Part shown: positions 20,154-27,320 of the stretch, piece by piece | How positions within the stretch are numbered: the first letter of the stretch is position 1 | Layout: every line of letters begins with the position of its first letter | DNA from: Siderastrea siderea | Taxonomy: Eukaryota; Cnidaria; Anthozoa; Scleractinia; Rhizangiidae | Length of the DNA stretch: 64,000 nt | NCBI GenBank assembly: GCA_964030785.1 | Contig: OZ034970.1 | Span: 41,844,377-41,908,376 of the forward strand | Direction: 5' to 3' | Program-made: the position numbers and the translations under genes | The notes under the pieces: generated by a model | What the model was told of the DNA's origin: nothing | The model's database searches: none | Seen by the model: the letters and a program-made list of their open reading frames with translations, nothing else

Positions 20154-20480
20154 ATGCGTGGGGGAAGTTTGACACGATTTCGAACCGACGAGTGGTATGA
20201 TCAACAAGGCAAAGGAGTGATGACGGATCTGATGCGTGGGGGGTTGCAAGGTCTTATAAGGACGCGAAATCCTTTAAAATTGCCTAGTAATATCAAGAGA
20301 GGCTTGGAAACGGGTTTGACACGAGGTATCAAACGCAAAGCCGAAGACGTCCTTAAAAAGGAAATCACCAAACAAGCCAAGAAAGCGTTGAGTCATAAGA
20401 ACGTGAAAGACGCCGTGCGTGTAGCCACTGCCTTATTTCCCAAACAAACCAAAGGTGCACGTGATATTTTGGGAGTCTAA
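20154..20480 (+). CDS. Basic virion-type protein with M-R-G-G motifs
   Basis: The protein has 108 residues with a good start context (CACCATGCG) and TATAAAAAG at 20091. It begins M-R-G-G and has a second L-M-R-G-G-L at about 26-31, both matching the double-glycine protease consensus. The remainder is Lys/Arg-rich and amphipathic. The stop overlaps the start of the next gene (TAATGG). I do not recognise a family beyond 'small basic late protein'. Confidence 0.65.
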   Translation: MRGGSLTRFRTDEWYDQQGKGVMTDLMRGGLQGLIRTRNPLKLPSNIKRGLETGLTRGIKRKAEDVLKKEITKQAKKALSHKNVKDAVRVATALFPKQTKGARDILGV

Positions 20481-20707
20481 TGGAACCCGTGCATTCACGA
20501 CCTCGACGAATTCGTAGTAATCGAGGGTTGTCTCAATGGGGTGGACTGTATCCGTTTTGGAAACTCATGCGACGACGACAACGTGGTGGATGGTTGAGTC
20601 CCGAGGTGATGAGAGTCCCCGGGTTTGATTTGAGACAACGTTTAGCACGACGACGACGCTATAAAAACCCCTCACGACGACGACGGGGTACCACTCGACG
20701 ACGTTAA
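20480..20707 (+). CDS. Arg-rich core-like protein 3 with QRGG site
   Basis: The protein has 75 residues. Its ATG shares bases with the preceding stop. It has an N-terminal basic stretch, a W-G-G at 20-22, Q34-R-G-G37 and a strongly Arg-rich tail. Its 3' end carries TATAAAAA (20660-20667), which is placed 50 nt before the major capsid ATG. It is probably a DNA-binding or core protein matured by the element's protease. Confidence 0.65.
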   Translation: MEPVHSRPRRIRSNRGLSQWGGLYPFWKLMRRRQRGGWLSPEVMRVPGFDLRQRLARRRRYKNPSRRRRGTTRRR

Positions 20708-20709
20708 AC

Positions 20710-22110
20710 ATGCCTGACGTGAGTACGCAAACCGCCCCGGCTCACGAGCGTTCCGAAGGGACCGTCAACCCTGCCTTACGGATTTTCAAGGTGCCACCGA
20801 CCGACATTAGCATCAATGCCTATCGCATGGTCACCATTCAACCCACCACCACGGGTATCAATCCCATGGAATTCATCATTCCGGGGTTGGACGATTTTGT
20901 GGATTTGGGACGCAGTTACTTTACCATGGAATTGAGTTTGAAAAAGAGTACCAATGCCAACTTGGTGGCCGCGGAGAAATTGTGGCCCGTCAACAATTTG
21001 GCCCATTCCATCATCAAACAAATTGACTTGCAGTTGAATGGCACGTTGATCAGTCCACAATCCGACACGTATCATTACAAAGCTTACCTAGAAACCTTGT
21101 TGAATTATGACCGAGAAGATGGCAAGACCGTGTTAGGACCCCAAGGATGGTTCAATCAAGTGGATTTCCCACCCCAATGGACTGCCACCAACACAGACAA
21201 AGCAGGAAACCATCAACATTGGCAAGATCTGCCTCCTAATCATCAAGCGGCCTTCAATACCTCTGCGGCCGAAGTGGAGAAGTATGCTGCAGGTCTTACC
21301 CACAGTCTAGTGTTTACCCCGCACTTGGAAGTCTTTCACACTGGCAAACTGTTGGTGCCAGGCATCGAAATCAAGATGAAATTTCATTTCAATGGTCCCA
21401 GCCTGTTTTTGAATGGAGTGGGTCTAGCTGGCCGATTGATGGAAGGGGATGTGAAACTACGGTTTCATCTCTGTCAATTGCGTTTGAATGACGCCATCTA
21501 CCAGAGTATATCTAGCAAAAGACACAATGAAGGCCAAGTGGCGGCTTACCCGACCGTCCGCAGTGAAATCCGGACCTTCAGCATGCAAAACAACCTGGTC
21601 CGCTTTGATATCCCGAACCTGTTTCAAAACAGAATACCTGACCGATTGATTGTGGGGTTACTGGACAGCCGCGCCTTCAATGGAGATGTGACCCGAGATC
21701 CGTTCTGTTTCCAGAAATTTGGTCTGACCTCCATTAAACAGATTGTCAGAGGAGAAGAGTACCCTTATGAAACCCTCCAGTTAGTGCACAACAATGGCAC
21801 CCGAGATAATCTAGGCTACTTCCGTTTTCTGCAAGCCAGTGGTGCTTGGTGTAAAAAGAAAGGCAATATGGTAGAACTGCTGGATTGGGGCGAAGATAAA
21901 AATTGTACCTTGTACATGTTTGACAATGTGGCCAATGGATGTGCTGACAGTCAAAACCTCAACCCCAAGCAAACAGGTGATTTACAACTGGTGTTGGAAT
22001 TTGGAGCTGCCCCCGGTGTCAATATAACCGTACTCGTGTATGGAGAATTTGAGAATTTGCTGGAGATTGACAGGAACGGAGCCGTGTTGTATAACATTTA
22101 CCAGCACTAA
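20710..22110 (+). CDS. Major capsid protein, double jelly-roll type
   Basis: The protein has 466 residues. It belongs to the Polinton/adintovirus major capsid family, whose homologues in animal genomes are often annotated 'F54H12.2-like'. Recognisable blocks are PTDISINAYRMVTIQP near the N-terminus, then IEFIIPG-like and DDFVDLGRSYFTMEL, then LAHSIIKQIDLQLNGTLI, and a central F-H-T-G-K-L-L-V-P-G. A C-terminal VLEFGAAPGVNITVLVYGEF is also seen. It is open and uninterrupted. It would form hexon-like trimers of the icosahedral shell. A TATA box at 20660 lies 50 nt upstream. The protease gene starts 2 nt after its stop. Confidence 0.92.
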   Translation: MPDVSTQTAPAHERSEGTVNPALRIFKVPPTDISINAYRMVTIQPTTTGINPMEFIIPGLDDFVDLGRSYFTMELSLKKSTNANLVAAEKLWPVNNLAHSIIKQIDLQLNGTLISPQSDTYHYKAYLETLLNYDREDGKTVLGPQGWFNQVDFPPQWTATNTDKAGNHQHWQDLPPNHQAAFNTSAAEVEKYAAGLTHSLVFTPHLEVFHTGKLLVPGIEIKMKFHFNGPSLFLNGVGLAGRLMEGDVKLRFHLCQLRLNDAIYQSISSKRHNEGQVAAYPTVRSEIRTFSMQNNLVRFDIPNLFQNRIPDRLIVGLLDSRAFNGDVTRDPFCFQKFGLTSIKQIVRGEEYPYETLQLVHNNGTRDNLGYFRFLQASGAWCKKKGNMVELLDWGEDKNCTLYMFDNVANGCADSQNLNPKQTGDLQLVLEFGAAPGVNITVLVYGEFENLLEIDRNGAVLYNIYQH

Positions 22111-22112
22111 AG

Positions 22113-22652
22113 ATGGAACATGTGGCCTTGAATAATGTGCAATTGGATTATTTAGCCCGAGACGACCCCCAATTGAACCCTGTCTTTTACGGGACGGTGG
22201 CCTGTGATCGTTTACCCAAGAGTCCTGTCAAGACTACCCCTCAAGGGTACATTGTGAATACCGACCCACACGATCAACCGGGACAACATTGGTTAGCGGT
22301 GTGGACCGATGGAAAGGTGTGTGAAGTCCTGGACAGTTATGCTTTGCCATTGGATACGTACGTGCAAGCTACCCCGTTACGAGATTGGATTGTCCAACAT
22401 TGGAAGTATGTGGTGACCAATGGCAAGTCCCTCCAAGCCATTTCAAGCAAGAGTTGTGGTGATTACGCCTTGTTGTATTTGAAAGCCAAAGCCCGTGGAC
22501 GGACCTTGCAAGCGTTTTTAAATGAGTTTTCGGATCATGATTATGTAAGCAATGACCATCAAGCCGGTCAACGCCTTCAACAATTGATTGTAGGCCAAGA
22601 AGCCAGATGGTATCAACTCTGTTGTCATCCGTATCATCAATGTAATCATTAA
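22113..22652 (+). CDS. PRO: Adenain-like cysteine protease (capsid maturation)
   Basis: The protein has 179 residues. The C5/C48-type (adenain/Ulp1) catalytic residues are in the expected order: H59 (GQHWLAV), D74 (EVLDSYA), likely oxyanion Q108 (LQAISS) and C115 (SKSCGDYAL). It would cleave capsid and core precursors at double-glycine sites, several of which are visible in neighbouring small proteins. It follows the major capsid gene by 2 nt. A poly(A) signal AATAAA overlaps the stop (22652-22657), indicating that the upstream late transcript ends here, just before the tRNA-like gene. Confidence 0.9.
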   Translation: MEHVALNNVQLDYLARDDPQLNPVFYGTVACDRLPKSPVKTTPQGYIVNTDPHDQPGQHWLAVWTDGKVCEVLDSYALPLDTYVQATPLRDWIVQHWKYVVTNGKSLQAISSKSCGDYALLYLKAKARGRTLQAFLNEFSDHDYVSNDHQAGQRLQQLIVGQEARWYQLCCHPYHQCNH

Positions 22653-22680
22653 ATAAAATTTGTTGGAAAAAAGTGGTGTC

Positions 22681-22768
22681 GGAGTCGTAGCTCAGTGGGT
22701 AGAGCCTTTGGATCCCCCCTCGAATACATGAGGAGGGTCGTGCGTGGGTTCGAGTCCCACCGATTCCA
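22681..22768 (+). ncRNA. tRNA-like Pol III gene with non-canonical anticodon arm
   Basis: It has a 7-bp acceptor stem (GGAGTCG 22681-22687 with CGATTCC 22761-22767, one G-U), a 4-bp D stem (GCTC 22690-22693 / GAGC 22702-22705) and a 5-bp T stem (GTGGG/CCCAC). Both Pol III promoter boxes are intact (A box TAGCTCAGTGG; B box GGTTCGAGTCC). A T9 terminator lies 14 nt downstream. The anticodon region is abnormal: no 5-bp stem with 7-nt loop forms. Instead 22711-22721 pairs with 22730-22739 in a roughly 10-bp hairpin (one bulge, one mismatch) closed by GAATACAT. It is either an unusual tRNA with an intron or a tRNA-derived regulatory RNA. Confidence 0.75.
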
Positions 22769-22781
22769 ATAAAAAGGTGCC

Positions 22782-22790
22782 TTTTTTTTT
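22782..22790 (+). terminator. Pol III T-run terminator
   Basis: Nine consecutive T residues, 14 nt beyond the discriminator base of the tRNA-like gene, form a strong Pol III terminator. The run lies 22 nt before the ATPase ATG. Confidence 0.75.
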
Positions 22791-22812
22791 CTAAGGGTAG
22801 TTCGTCATCATC

Positions 22813-23466
22813 ATGCAAACGGGGAAACCGTTTCGTTTTCATACCCCCTCCTCTATCTTGGTGGTGGGTCCTTCGGGATGTGGGAAAACCGCGTTTACGG
22901 AAAAACTCTTGGTAGACAACCCGGAGTTGTTTGAAACCCCACCGACCCAAATGCATTATTGTTATGGGGCCTGGCAAGATCGATTTCAAGGCATGCAAGA
23001 TCAAGGGGTGGTGTTTCACGAAGGGATTCCCGATCATGAGGCCTTAGTGCAATGGTTCCCTGAAGGACAGGGGGTCCTGGTCTTGGATGATTTAATGGAT
23101 GAAGGGAGTCACGATAAACGCGTGTTGGATTTATTCACCAAACATTCCCATCATCAAGGGGTGACGGTGCTCTACTTGTGCCAAGACATGTTTCCCGTGG
23201 GTCGCTATGCGAAAAGTATATCCCGCAATGCCCATTACATTGTGGCGTTCAAGAACCCTCGAGATCAATTAGGGGTACGCAATGTCATGCTTCAATCGTT
23301 TCCGACCACTTGGAAAGACACATTGGAGACGTTTCATCAAGCCACTACACGACCGTATGGGTATTTGGTCTTGGATTTACATCCCGCCTCCTCCGATCAA
23401 CAACGGGTGTTGAGTCACCTGTTAAAAGACGAAGGATGGACTCGCACCTATCAAAAACGACTATAA
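22813..23466 (+). CDS. ATP: A32/FtsK-HerA-type DNA packaging ATPase
   Basis: The protein has 217 residues. It has a Walker A motif at 19-26 (GPSGCGKT) and a Walker B at about 88-93 (VLVLDD). A later L-C-Q-D-M-F and the S-R-N-A-H-Y-I-V-A-F-K-N-P-R segment (sensor/arginine region) are typical of the Polinton and poxvirus A32 family. It would drive genome translocation into the capsid. The gene lies just downstream of the Pol III unit, and its own stop codon lies in a TATAAAGG (23462-23469) that appears to promote the next gene. Confidence 0.92.
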   Translation: MQTGKPFRFHTPSSILVVGPSGCGKTAFTEKLLVDNPELFETPPTQMHYCYGAWQDRFQGMQDQGVVFHEGIPDHEALVQWFPEGQGVLVLDDLMDEGSHDKRVLDLFTKHSHHQGVTVLYLCQDMFPVGRYAKSISRNAHYIVAFKNPRDQLGVRNVMLQSFPTTWKDTLETFHQATTRPYGYLVLDLHPASSDQQRVLSHLLKDEGWTRTYQKRL

Positions 23467-23505
23467 AGGCACCCCCTTGGAACAGGTAAAAAGAGAAAGC
23501 AAACC

Positions 23506-24426
23506 ATGGCCGATGATGACCGTCAACCTCCGCAATCGTACGATACCGTGTCCCCTGCGGGGGTGGGGGCGGCCAGCGGCAATCAAGTGTCGCCAGGGAC
23601 CATCCAAGAAATTTTGGATACGGGGGACCAAAACTTGATTGAGCTAGCCTTCGACCAAATAGACGATGCGGGTGATTATGATGCCCTCACCAGATATCTG
23701 GAAAGGCTCCCTGACCTCGGGGCCCCTGTACAGGCCTCTTCCCCAGCAGGGGTAGGAAGTCCAGGAAGTCAATCCTACCGTAGCATACACACTACCCCGG
23801 AGTCTTCTGGTGCTCGAACCCCTGCGAGTCCTCCTAGCGTACCTTTGGCAGCGGGTGCTCGAACAGCAGCGGGTGCTGGGGGTAATGGACGTGGTGGTGG
23901 ACGTGGTGGACGTGGTGGTGGACGTGGTGGTGGACGCGGTGGTGGAAGCGGTGGTGGTGGTGCTGGTGGTGGACGTGGTGCTGGTGGTGGTGGTGCTGGT
24001 GGTGCTGGTGGTGGTGGAGGTGCTGGTGGTGGAGGTGCTGGTGGTGCTGGTGCTGGTGGTGCTGGTGGTGCTGGTGGTGGTGGTGGAGGTGGTGGTGGTG
24101 GTGGTGGTGGTGGTGGGGGTCGTCGTGGACGACGACCGAGACGAATACGAGGACGACGACGAAATACCCCCACTTCCCCTTTGACACCTGCCTCCAATCC
24201 AGCTACCCCTCGAGGATCTTGGACATCTGGGAGTTCTGGCAGACAGCCTCGTACCTTGCGTCAAGCGGATTTACAAGGACGTTTACGTATGCTGTTACAA
24301 GATCAAGAACAGTTGGCCCAAGGACGTGAAATTGCTAATGTCACCATGACCAATAGCATTGTGACCAGTTATAAACAAGGAGGAGCACCGAGTGTACAAA
24401 CCTCGTCGTCCCGTGTTTCGCCGTAA
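23506..24426 (+). CDS. Glycine-rich RGG protein with conserved C-terminus
   Basis: The protein has 306 residues with good context (ACCATGG) and TATAAAGG 44 nt upstream. The acidic N-terminus (to about 75) is followed by a low-complexity Gly/Arg/Ala tract of about 85 residues encoded by a GGT/GGA/GCT repeat (about 23880-24120), then an Arg-rich patch. A C-terminal domain contains T-N-S-I-V-T-S-Y-K-Q-G-G-A-P-S-V, a motif I associate with a conserved Polinton virion protein whose function is not known. RGG tracts often bind nucleic acid. The tract length may be variable or mis-assembled. Confidence 0.75.
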   Translation: MADDDRQPPQSYDTVSPAGVGAASGNQVSPGTIQEILDTGDQNLIELAFDQIDDAGDYDALTRYLERLPDLGAPVQASSPAGVGSPGSQSYRSIHTTPESSGARTPASPPSVPLAAGARTAAGAGGNGRGGGRGGRGGGRGGGRGGGSGGGGAGGGRGAGGGGAGGAGGGGGAGGGGAGGAGAGGAGGAGGGGGGGGGGGGGGGGRRGRRPRRIRGRRRNTPTSPLTPASNPATPRGSWTSGSSGRQPRTLRQADLQGRLRMLLQDQEQLAQGREIANVTMTNSIVTSYKQGGAPSVQTSSSRVSP

Positions 24427-24429
24427 AAG

Positions 24430-25092
24430 ATGAAAACCGTCGTGTCGTTATTGAATGGATCGAAACAGCATGGTCTTCCCTTCCCCCCGGAATTATTACA
24501 ACGCATGGATTCCTTGTATGCCTTTTATCATCAACAATGGTGGTGTTATCGAAAAATGTTGAATCATTACAGGTGTATCAATGCCTTGTTCAATGGCATG
24601 GCCTTACTCCTGATGGCTGCCGGTATGATTGCGGGCCCCCTTTTAGAAAACAGTACGTTGGTAGCCTGTTTGGCGGCCGTGGGCACCGTGGTCAAAGGAT
24701 GGAATGATTTTAAACAATACCGATTTAAAGTGACCATGAGTCGATTTGCGTTTACCACCTATGCCAAAGCCTTGACCGAATTGAAAACCCATGTGCGGGG
24801 TATTCCCTTGGAGGATCTGGAACGATTTTTAATCAAGATGCAAACCTTGGATGATACCATTGTGGATTTCACCCCTCCGTTACCCAAACGATGTCTCCAA
24901 GATTACCATGGTCATTTTGTGTACCAACCCTTGGAAGCCCTATGCTATGTAGATGGATGTCCTCGTCCCTTGAGACCTAAAGAGTATTGGATCCATAAAA
25001 AGCCGCTCCCTCCTAGTCCCACACTCTTAGAACCATGGCCGTCCAACGAAGACGACGACGCAGAAAAAGGAAACAACGAGGAGGGGCTTTAA
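24430..25092 (+). CDS. Two-transmembrane protein, SLATT-like architecture
   Basis: The protein has 220 residues, starting 3 nt after the previous stop. An N-terminal helical region (about 15-47, Trp/Tyr-rich) leads into two hydrophobic helices at about 50-71 (INALFNGMALLLMAAGMIAG) and 76-90 (TLVACLAAVGTVV). A cytosolic helix (FKQYRFKVTMSRFAFTTYAK, about 95-114) and an acidic C-terminal tail follow. The arrangement of pre-TM helix, paired TMs and long amphipathic helix recalls SLATT-type proteins, which in bacteria accompany SLOG proteins. That link is a hypothesis. A conserved membrane-active virion protein is the plainer alternative. Its 3' end overlaps the next gene by 58 nt. Confidence 0.7.
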   Translation: MKTVVSLLNGSKQHGLPFPPELLQRMDSLYAFYHQQWWCYRKMLNHYRCINALFNGMALLLMAAGMIAGPLLENSTLVACLAAVGTVVKGWNDFKQYRFKVTMSRFAFTTYAKALTELKTHVRGIPLEDLERFLIKMQTLDDTIVDFTPPLPKRCLQDYHGHFVYQPLEALCYVDGCPRPLRPKEYWIHKKPLPPSPTLLEPWPSNEDDDAEKGNNEEGL

Positions 25093-25364
25093 TGCGTCGC
25101 AAACCCCGTTTGGTCGATAAAATTGCCCATGGCATGAGTATGTTTCTATCAGGTCCCGCCCCTGGGTTTGGACTGGCTTTAGGCAAATTAGGGGGTCAAG
25201 CCTTGAAAGGCATTACCGATAATGTACAACATTACCGACGACAACGAGGTGGGGGTTGGTGGTCCGATTTTAAACGCAATACCCGTCAAGGTTATAAAGA
25301 GACGCGGGATGCCATCAAACAAGACAAAGCCCTTCAACGTCTATTGACGGGTCGACCATGGTGA
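25035..25364 (+). CDS. Basic virion-type protein with two QRGG sites
   Basis: The protein has 109 residues and the ATG is in good context (ACCATGG), inside the 3' end of the two-TM gene in another frame. An Arg/Lys head ends in Q14-R-G-G17, and a second site is Q70-R-G-G73-G-W-W. Between them lies a glycine-rich hydrophobic segment (FLSGPAPGFGLALGKLGG). Cleavage at both sites would release a basic peptide, a hydrophobic middle peptide and a basic tail, as for adenovirus-type pVI/pX-like precursors. That function is inferred. Confidence 0.7.
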   Translation: MAVQRRRRRRKRKQRGGALMRRKPRLVDKIAHGMSMFLSGPAPGFGLALGKLGGQALKGITDNVQHYRRQRGGGWWSDFKRNTRQGYKETRDAIKQDKALQRLLTGRPW

Positions 25365-25519
25365 GGAGGAGAAGACGACGCCGTCGTCAACGAGGCGGTT
25401 TTTTAAATCTATTGGTGCCCGCTATGGCAGGATTGGGGAAAGCCGTGGCCTTGGAAACGGATAAACGTATAAAACGCACGATTCAAAAAGCCAATCAACG
25501 GTATCGTCGTCGTCACTGA
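25358..25519 (+). CDS. Very small core-like protein with QRGG site (53 aa)
   Basis: This 53-residue frame starts at the ATG in GACCATGG, overlapping the preceding stop by 7 nt. An eight-arginine head (3-10) is followed by Q11-R-G-G14, then a hydrophobic FLNLLVPAMAGLGKAVAL segment and a basic C-terminus (YRRRH). The organisation is the same as in the 63-residue protein at 19893-20084, so it is probably a diverged paralogue. A TATAAAG (about 25293) lies about 65 nt upstream. It was found by reading the gap between larger genes. Confidence 0.7.
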   Translation: MVRRRRRRRRQRGGFLNLLVPAMAGLGKAVALETDKRIKRTIQKANQRYRRRH

Positions 25520-25525
25520 TAAAGG

Positions 25526-25843
25526 ATGCAACGTCTTCGACGTCAATTACCGTTTTTACGGTCCATGTTACAAGAAGCCAATGGTTCCAAACGTCAAGAG
25601 TTGTTACAACATGCCAATGCCGATCAAATCAATGCTGTGAGTGAACTGGTCTTGAACTTTTTAAAAAACAAGATTCCTGTCACCCCACCCATGCTGGCTA
25701 AACTTCAACCCTATAAAAAGGTACTACGTGATTTGGGACGTCGTCGACATTCCGTCAAAAAACGTCGTCAGTGGTTAGTCCGACAAAAAGGAAGCGGATT
25801 GTTTCAAGGACTTCACGAGGTGTTATGTCAATGTGTTCGTTAA
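25526..25843 (+). CDS. Conserved small Polinton protein (NADQINAVSEL family)
   Basis: The protein has 105 residues, starting 6 nt after the preceding stop, with TATAAAAC at about 25468. It is helical and basic. The block NADQINAVSELVLNFL, then a K-I-P-V segment, LKPYKKVL-like, RRHSVKKRRQWL and a GSGLFQGL end is a pattern I recognise from many Polinton copies, but its function is unknown to me. The C-terminal KRR-W-L-V-R-Q-K-G-S-G may bind nucleic acid. Confidence 0.7.
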   Translation: MQRLRRQLPFLRSMLQEANGSKRQELLQHANADQINAVSELVLNFLKNKIPVTPPMLAKLQPYKKVLRDLGRRRHSVKKRRQWLVRQKGSGLFQGLHEVLCQCVR

Positions 25844-26055
25844 CCCTCCCTACGTGGATGACTCTATTACAAGAGGCCAATCGGGCCACCGACAAGTGGA
25901 AAGACGAGTGTCATTATTGGAAGCATAAATATCACCTGTTATATCGAGAGTACCAACACATCTTGAGGGCCCGTCTTTGTAAGAGTTGCCGTGAGCAGGA
26001 AGACGGGGAACTTTGCTCCGAGTGTAGTCAACGATCATGGACGAAGTGTACATGA
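25825..26055 (+). CDS. Coiled-coil plus CxxC zinc-knuckle small protein
   Basis: The protein has 76 residues from the first ATG in this frame; a GTG at 25771 is rejected. It overlaps the 3' end of the previous gene by 19 nt and the start of the next by 19 nt, each in a different frame. A helical Glu/Lys/Tyr-rich stretch (about 12-45, coiled-coil-like) is followed by C-K-S-C...C-S-E-C, two CxxC pairs likely to bind zinc. The neat nesting between neighbours supports it as a real gene. The function is unknown. Confidence 0.6.
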   Translation: MSMCSLTLPTWMTLLQEANRATDKWKDECHYWKHKYHLLYREYQHILRARLCKSCREQEDGELCSECSQRSWTKCT

Positions 26056-26675
26056 TTCCCCACAAGGACTTGGAACAACTCATTCAATATTACAAAGGAG
26101 AACTCACCGAAAATGCCTTGTTGAACAAAGCCGCGACGCTCGCCGCCAAAAAACATGTGTTATTAGCCAACCCCCAATTACCTCCCGCCCTGGTTAATGC
26201 TCAAACCAAACCGTTGAGTCAAGAATTAATCAAGTTAACCAAACGCATTCGTCAATTTCCTGGCGGGGTGGGGGTTGGTGCCCCGGGTGCCCCGGGTGGT
26301 CCGCCAGGTGAAGAAGGCGAGGAAGAGGCCGGGGATTTGGTGACGGGACCTGTGGAACAATGGTTGAAGCGCATGATAAAAGGCAGCCCGTCGACTCCCA
26401 AACCACCCATTACCCCTGCAACCAAGAAAGGCAAAGGAGCAGCCACTACCAGTAAGATTGTCAAGAAAGGGAGCCCATCCACCAGTCGAGGGGATACCCG
26501 GTCGCGTTTAGAAGCCATTCGAGAACAGCGCAAGACCTTGGAAAAAAAGTTAGCCGAGAGTCGCAAAGGCAAAGGACCCGCTCGTGAAGTGGAACGATTG
26601 AAACCTTTACCCGGTTGGGAAGATTGGGCTCGTGGCAAAAAGTTACGACGTCGATTGGATTACGACAGTGACTAA
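26037..26675 (+). CDS. Conserved Polinton protein (MIPxxDLEQLIQYYKG family)
   Basis: The protein has 212 residues. The N-terminal block MIPHKDLEQLIQYYKGELTE, then NALLNKAATLAAKKHVLL, LPPAL and KPLSQEL is a highly recurrent Polinton signature of unknown function. A Gly/Pro/Glu-rich hinge (about 75-98), a Ser/Pro/Lys-rich region with two S-P-S-T repeats, a charged coiled coil (about 155-180) and a basic C-terminus ending D-Y-D-S-D follow. It is likely a virion-associated or minor capsid protein. Confidence 0.75.
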   Translation: MDEVYMIPHKDLEQLIQYYKGELTENALLNKAATLAAKKHVLLANPQLPPALVNAQTKPLSQELIKLTKRIRQFPGGVGVGAPGAPGGPPGEEGEEEAGDLVTGPVEQWLKRMIKGSPSTPKPPITPATKKGKGAATTSKIVKKGSPSTSRGDTRSRLEAIREQRKTLEKKLAESRKGKGPAREVERLKPLPGWEDWARGKKLRRRLDYDSD

Positions 26676-26678
26676 AAC

Positions 26679-27029
26679 ATGCCCACCAAGAGAAAAAGGG
26701 GACGGAAACGCCCCCAACGAGGAGGAGCCTTGGATGTGCAAAAATGGATTGCGAAAACCGGCAAAGAATTTCATTGGCCTGGTTATCAGTACATGGGCCC
26801 TGGCACCCATTTGGCTAAACGTCTGAAACGTGGGGATCCCGGCATCAATCGCTTGGACCAGATTGCTAAACAACACGACATTGATTACAGTCGTGCTAAG
26901 AATTTGCAAGATAAATGGAAAGCCGATACCAAGATGATCCAAGCCATTGATCGATTACCCGGCAAGAAAAACAAGACGGAACGGGTGGTCAAGAAAATTA
27001 TGCAAGCCAAGAAACGTTTGAAATTGTAA
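26679..27029 (+). CDS. Phospholipase A2-like virion protein
   Basis: The protein has 116 residues. A basic N-terminus ends at a Q13-R-G-G16 protease site. The core Y38-M-G-P-G-T43 (calcium-loop type) followed by N58-R-L-D60...H66-D67-I-D-Y70 is the PLA2 catalytic pattern seen in parvoviral VP1 unique regions and in adintovirus-like elements. It would breach endosomal membranes during entry, an inference from those families. It is the last gene of the rightward capsid cluster. Poly(A) signal AATAAA is at 27065-27070. Confidence 0.82.
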   Translation: MPTKRKRGRKRPQRGGALDVQKWIAKTGKEFHWPGYQYMGPGTHLAKRLKRGDPGINRLDQIAKQHDIDYSRAKNLQDKWKADTKMIQAIDRLPGKKNKTERVVKKIMQAKKRLKL

Positions 27030-27064
27030 TCATTTAATAACATAATCATCACATGTTGAGTAAA

Positions 27065-27070
27065 AATAAA
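27065..27070 (+). terminator. Poly(A) signal of the late cluster
   Basis: AATAAA lies 36 nt after the PLA2-like stop, followed by TG-rich DNA (ATCACATTGTTATT). It is a likely common 3' end for rightward late transcripts. Confidence 0.6.
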
Positions 27071-27320
27071 AGCAAATGAAAATATCACATTGTTATTCAG
27101 CAGTCTTCTGTAGTTCGTGTTGAGTCTCAAGCAGGATTTGCGAGACAAAACCCATTGTGATGTAGACACTCCTGATAAAAAATAAAAAACAATGTCACTT
27201 GTGTCATTTTGATTGATGAGTTGTCACAAATACTAATACGAATGTTCTCCCAAATACTGACACGGATGTTCTTCCAAAATACTGAGACGATTCTGCCAAA
27301 AATACAAAGACGAGGAGGGG
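27071..27320. other. Convergent 3' intergenic region
   Basis: This short AT-rich gap lies between the end of the late cluster and the end of the leftward acidic/basic gene. The phrase AAATACTGACACGGATGTTCT is imperfectly repeated about 30 nt apart (27250-27300). No gene is seen. Confidence 0.5.

Noticed and set aside
23644..24264. Antisense and shifted frames rich in Thr, Pro, His or Val over the glycine-rich gene
   Set aside because: Mirror images of the GGT repeat; only the plus-strand frame from 23506 has a promoter, a good start and a conserved C-terminus.
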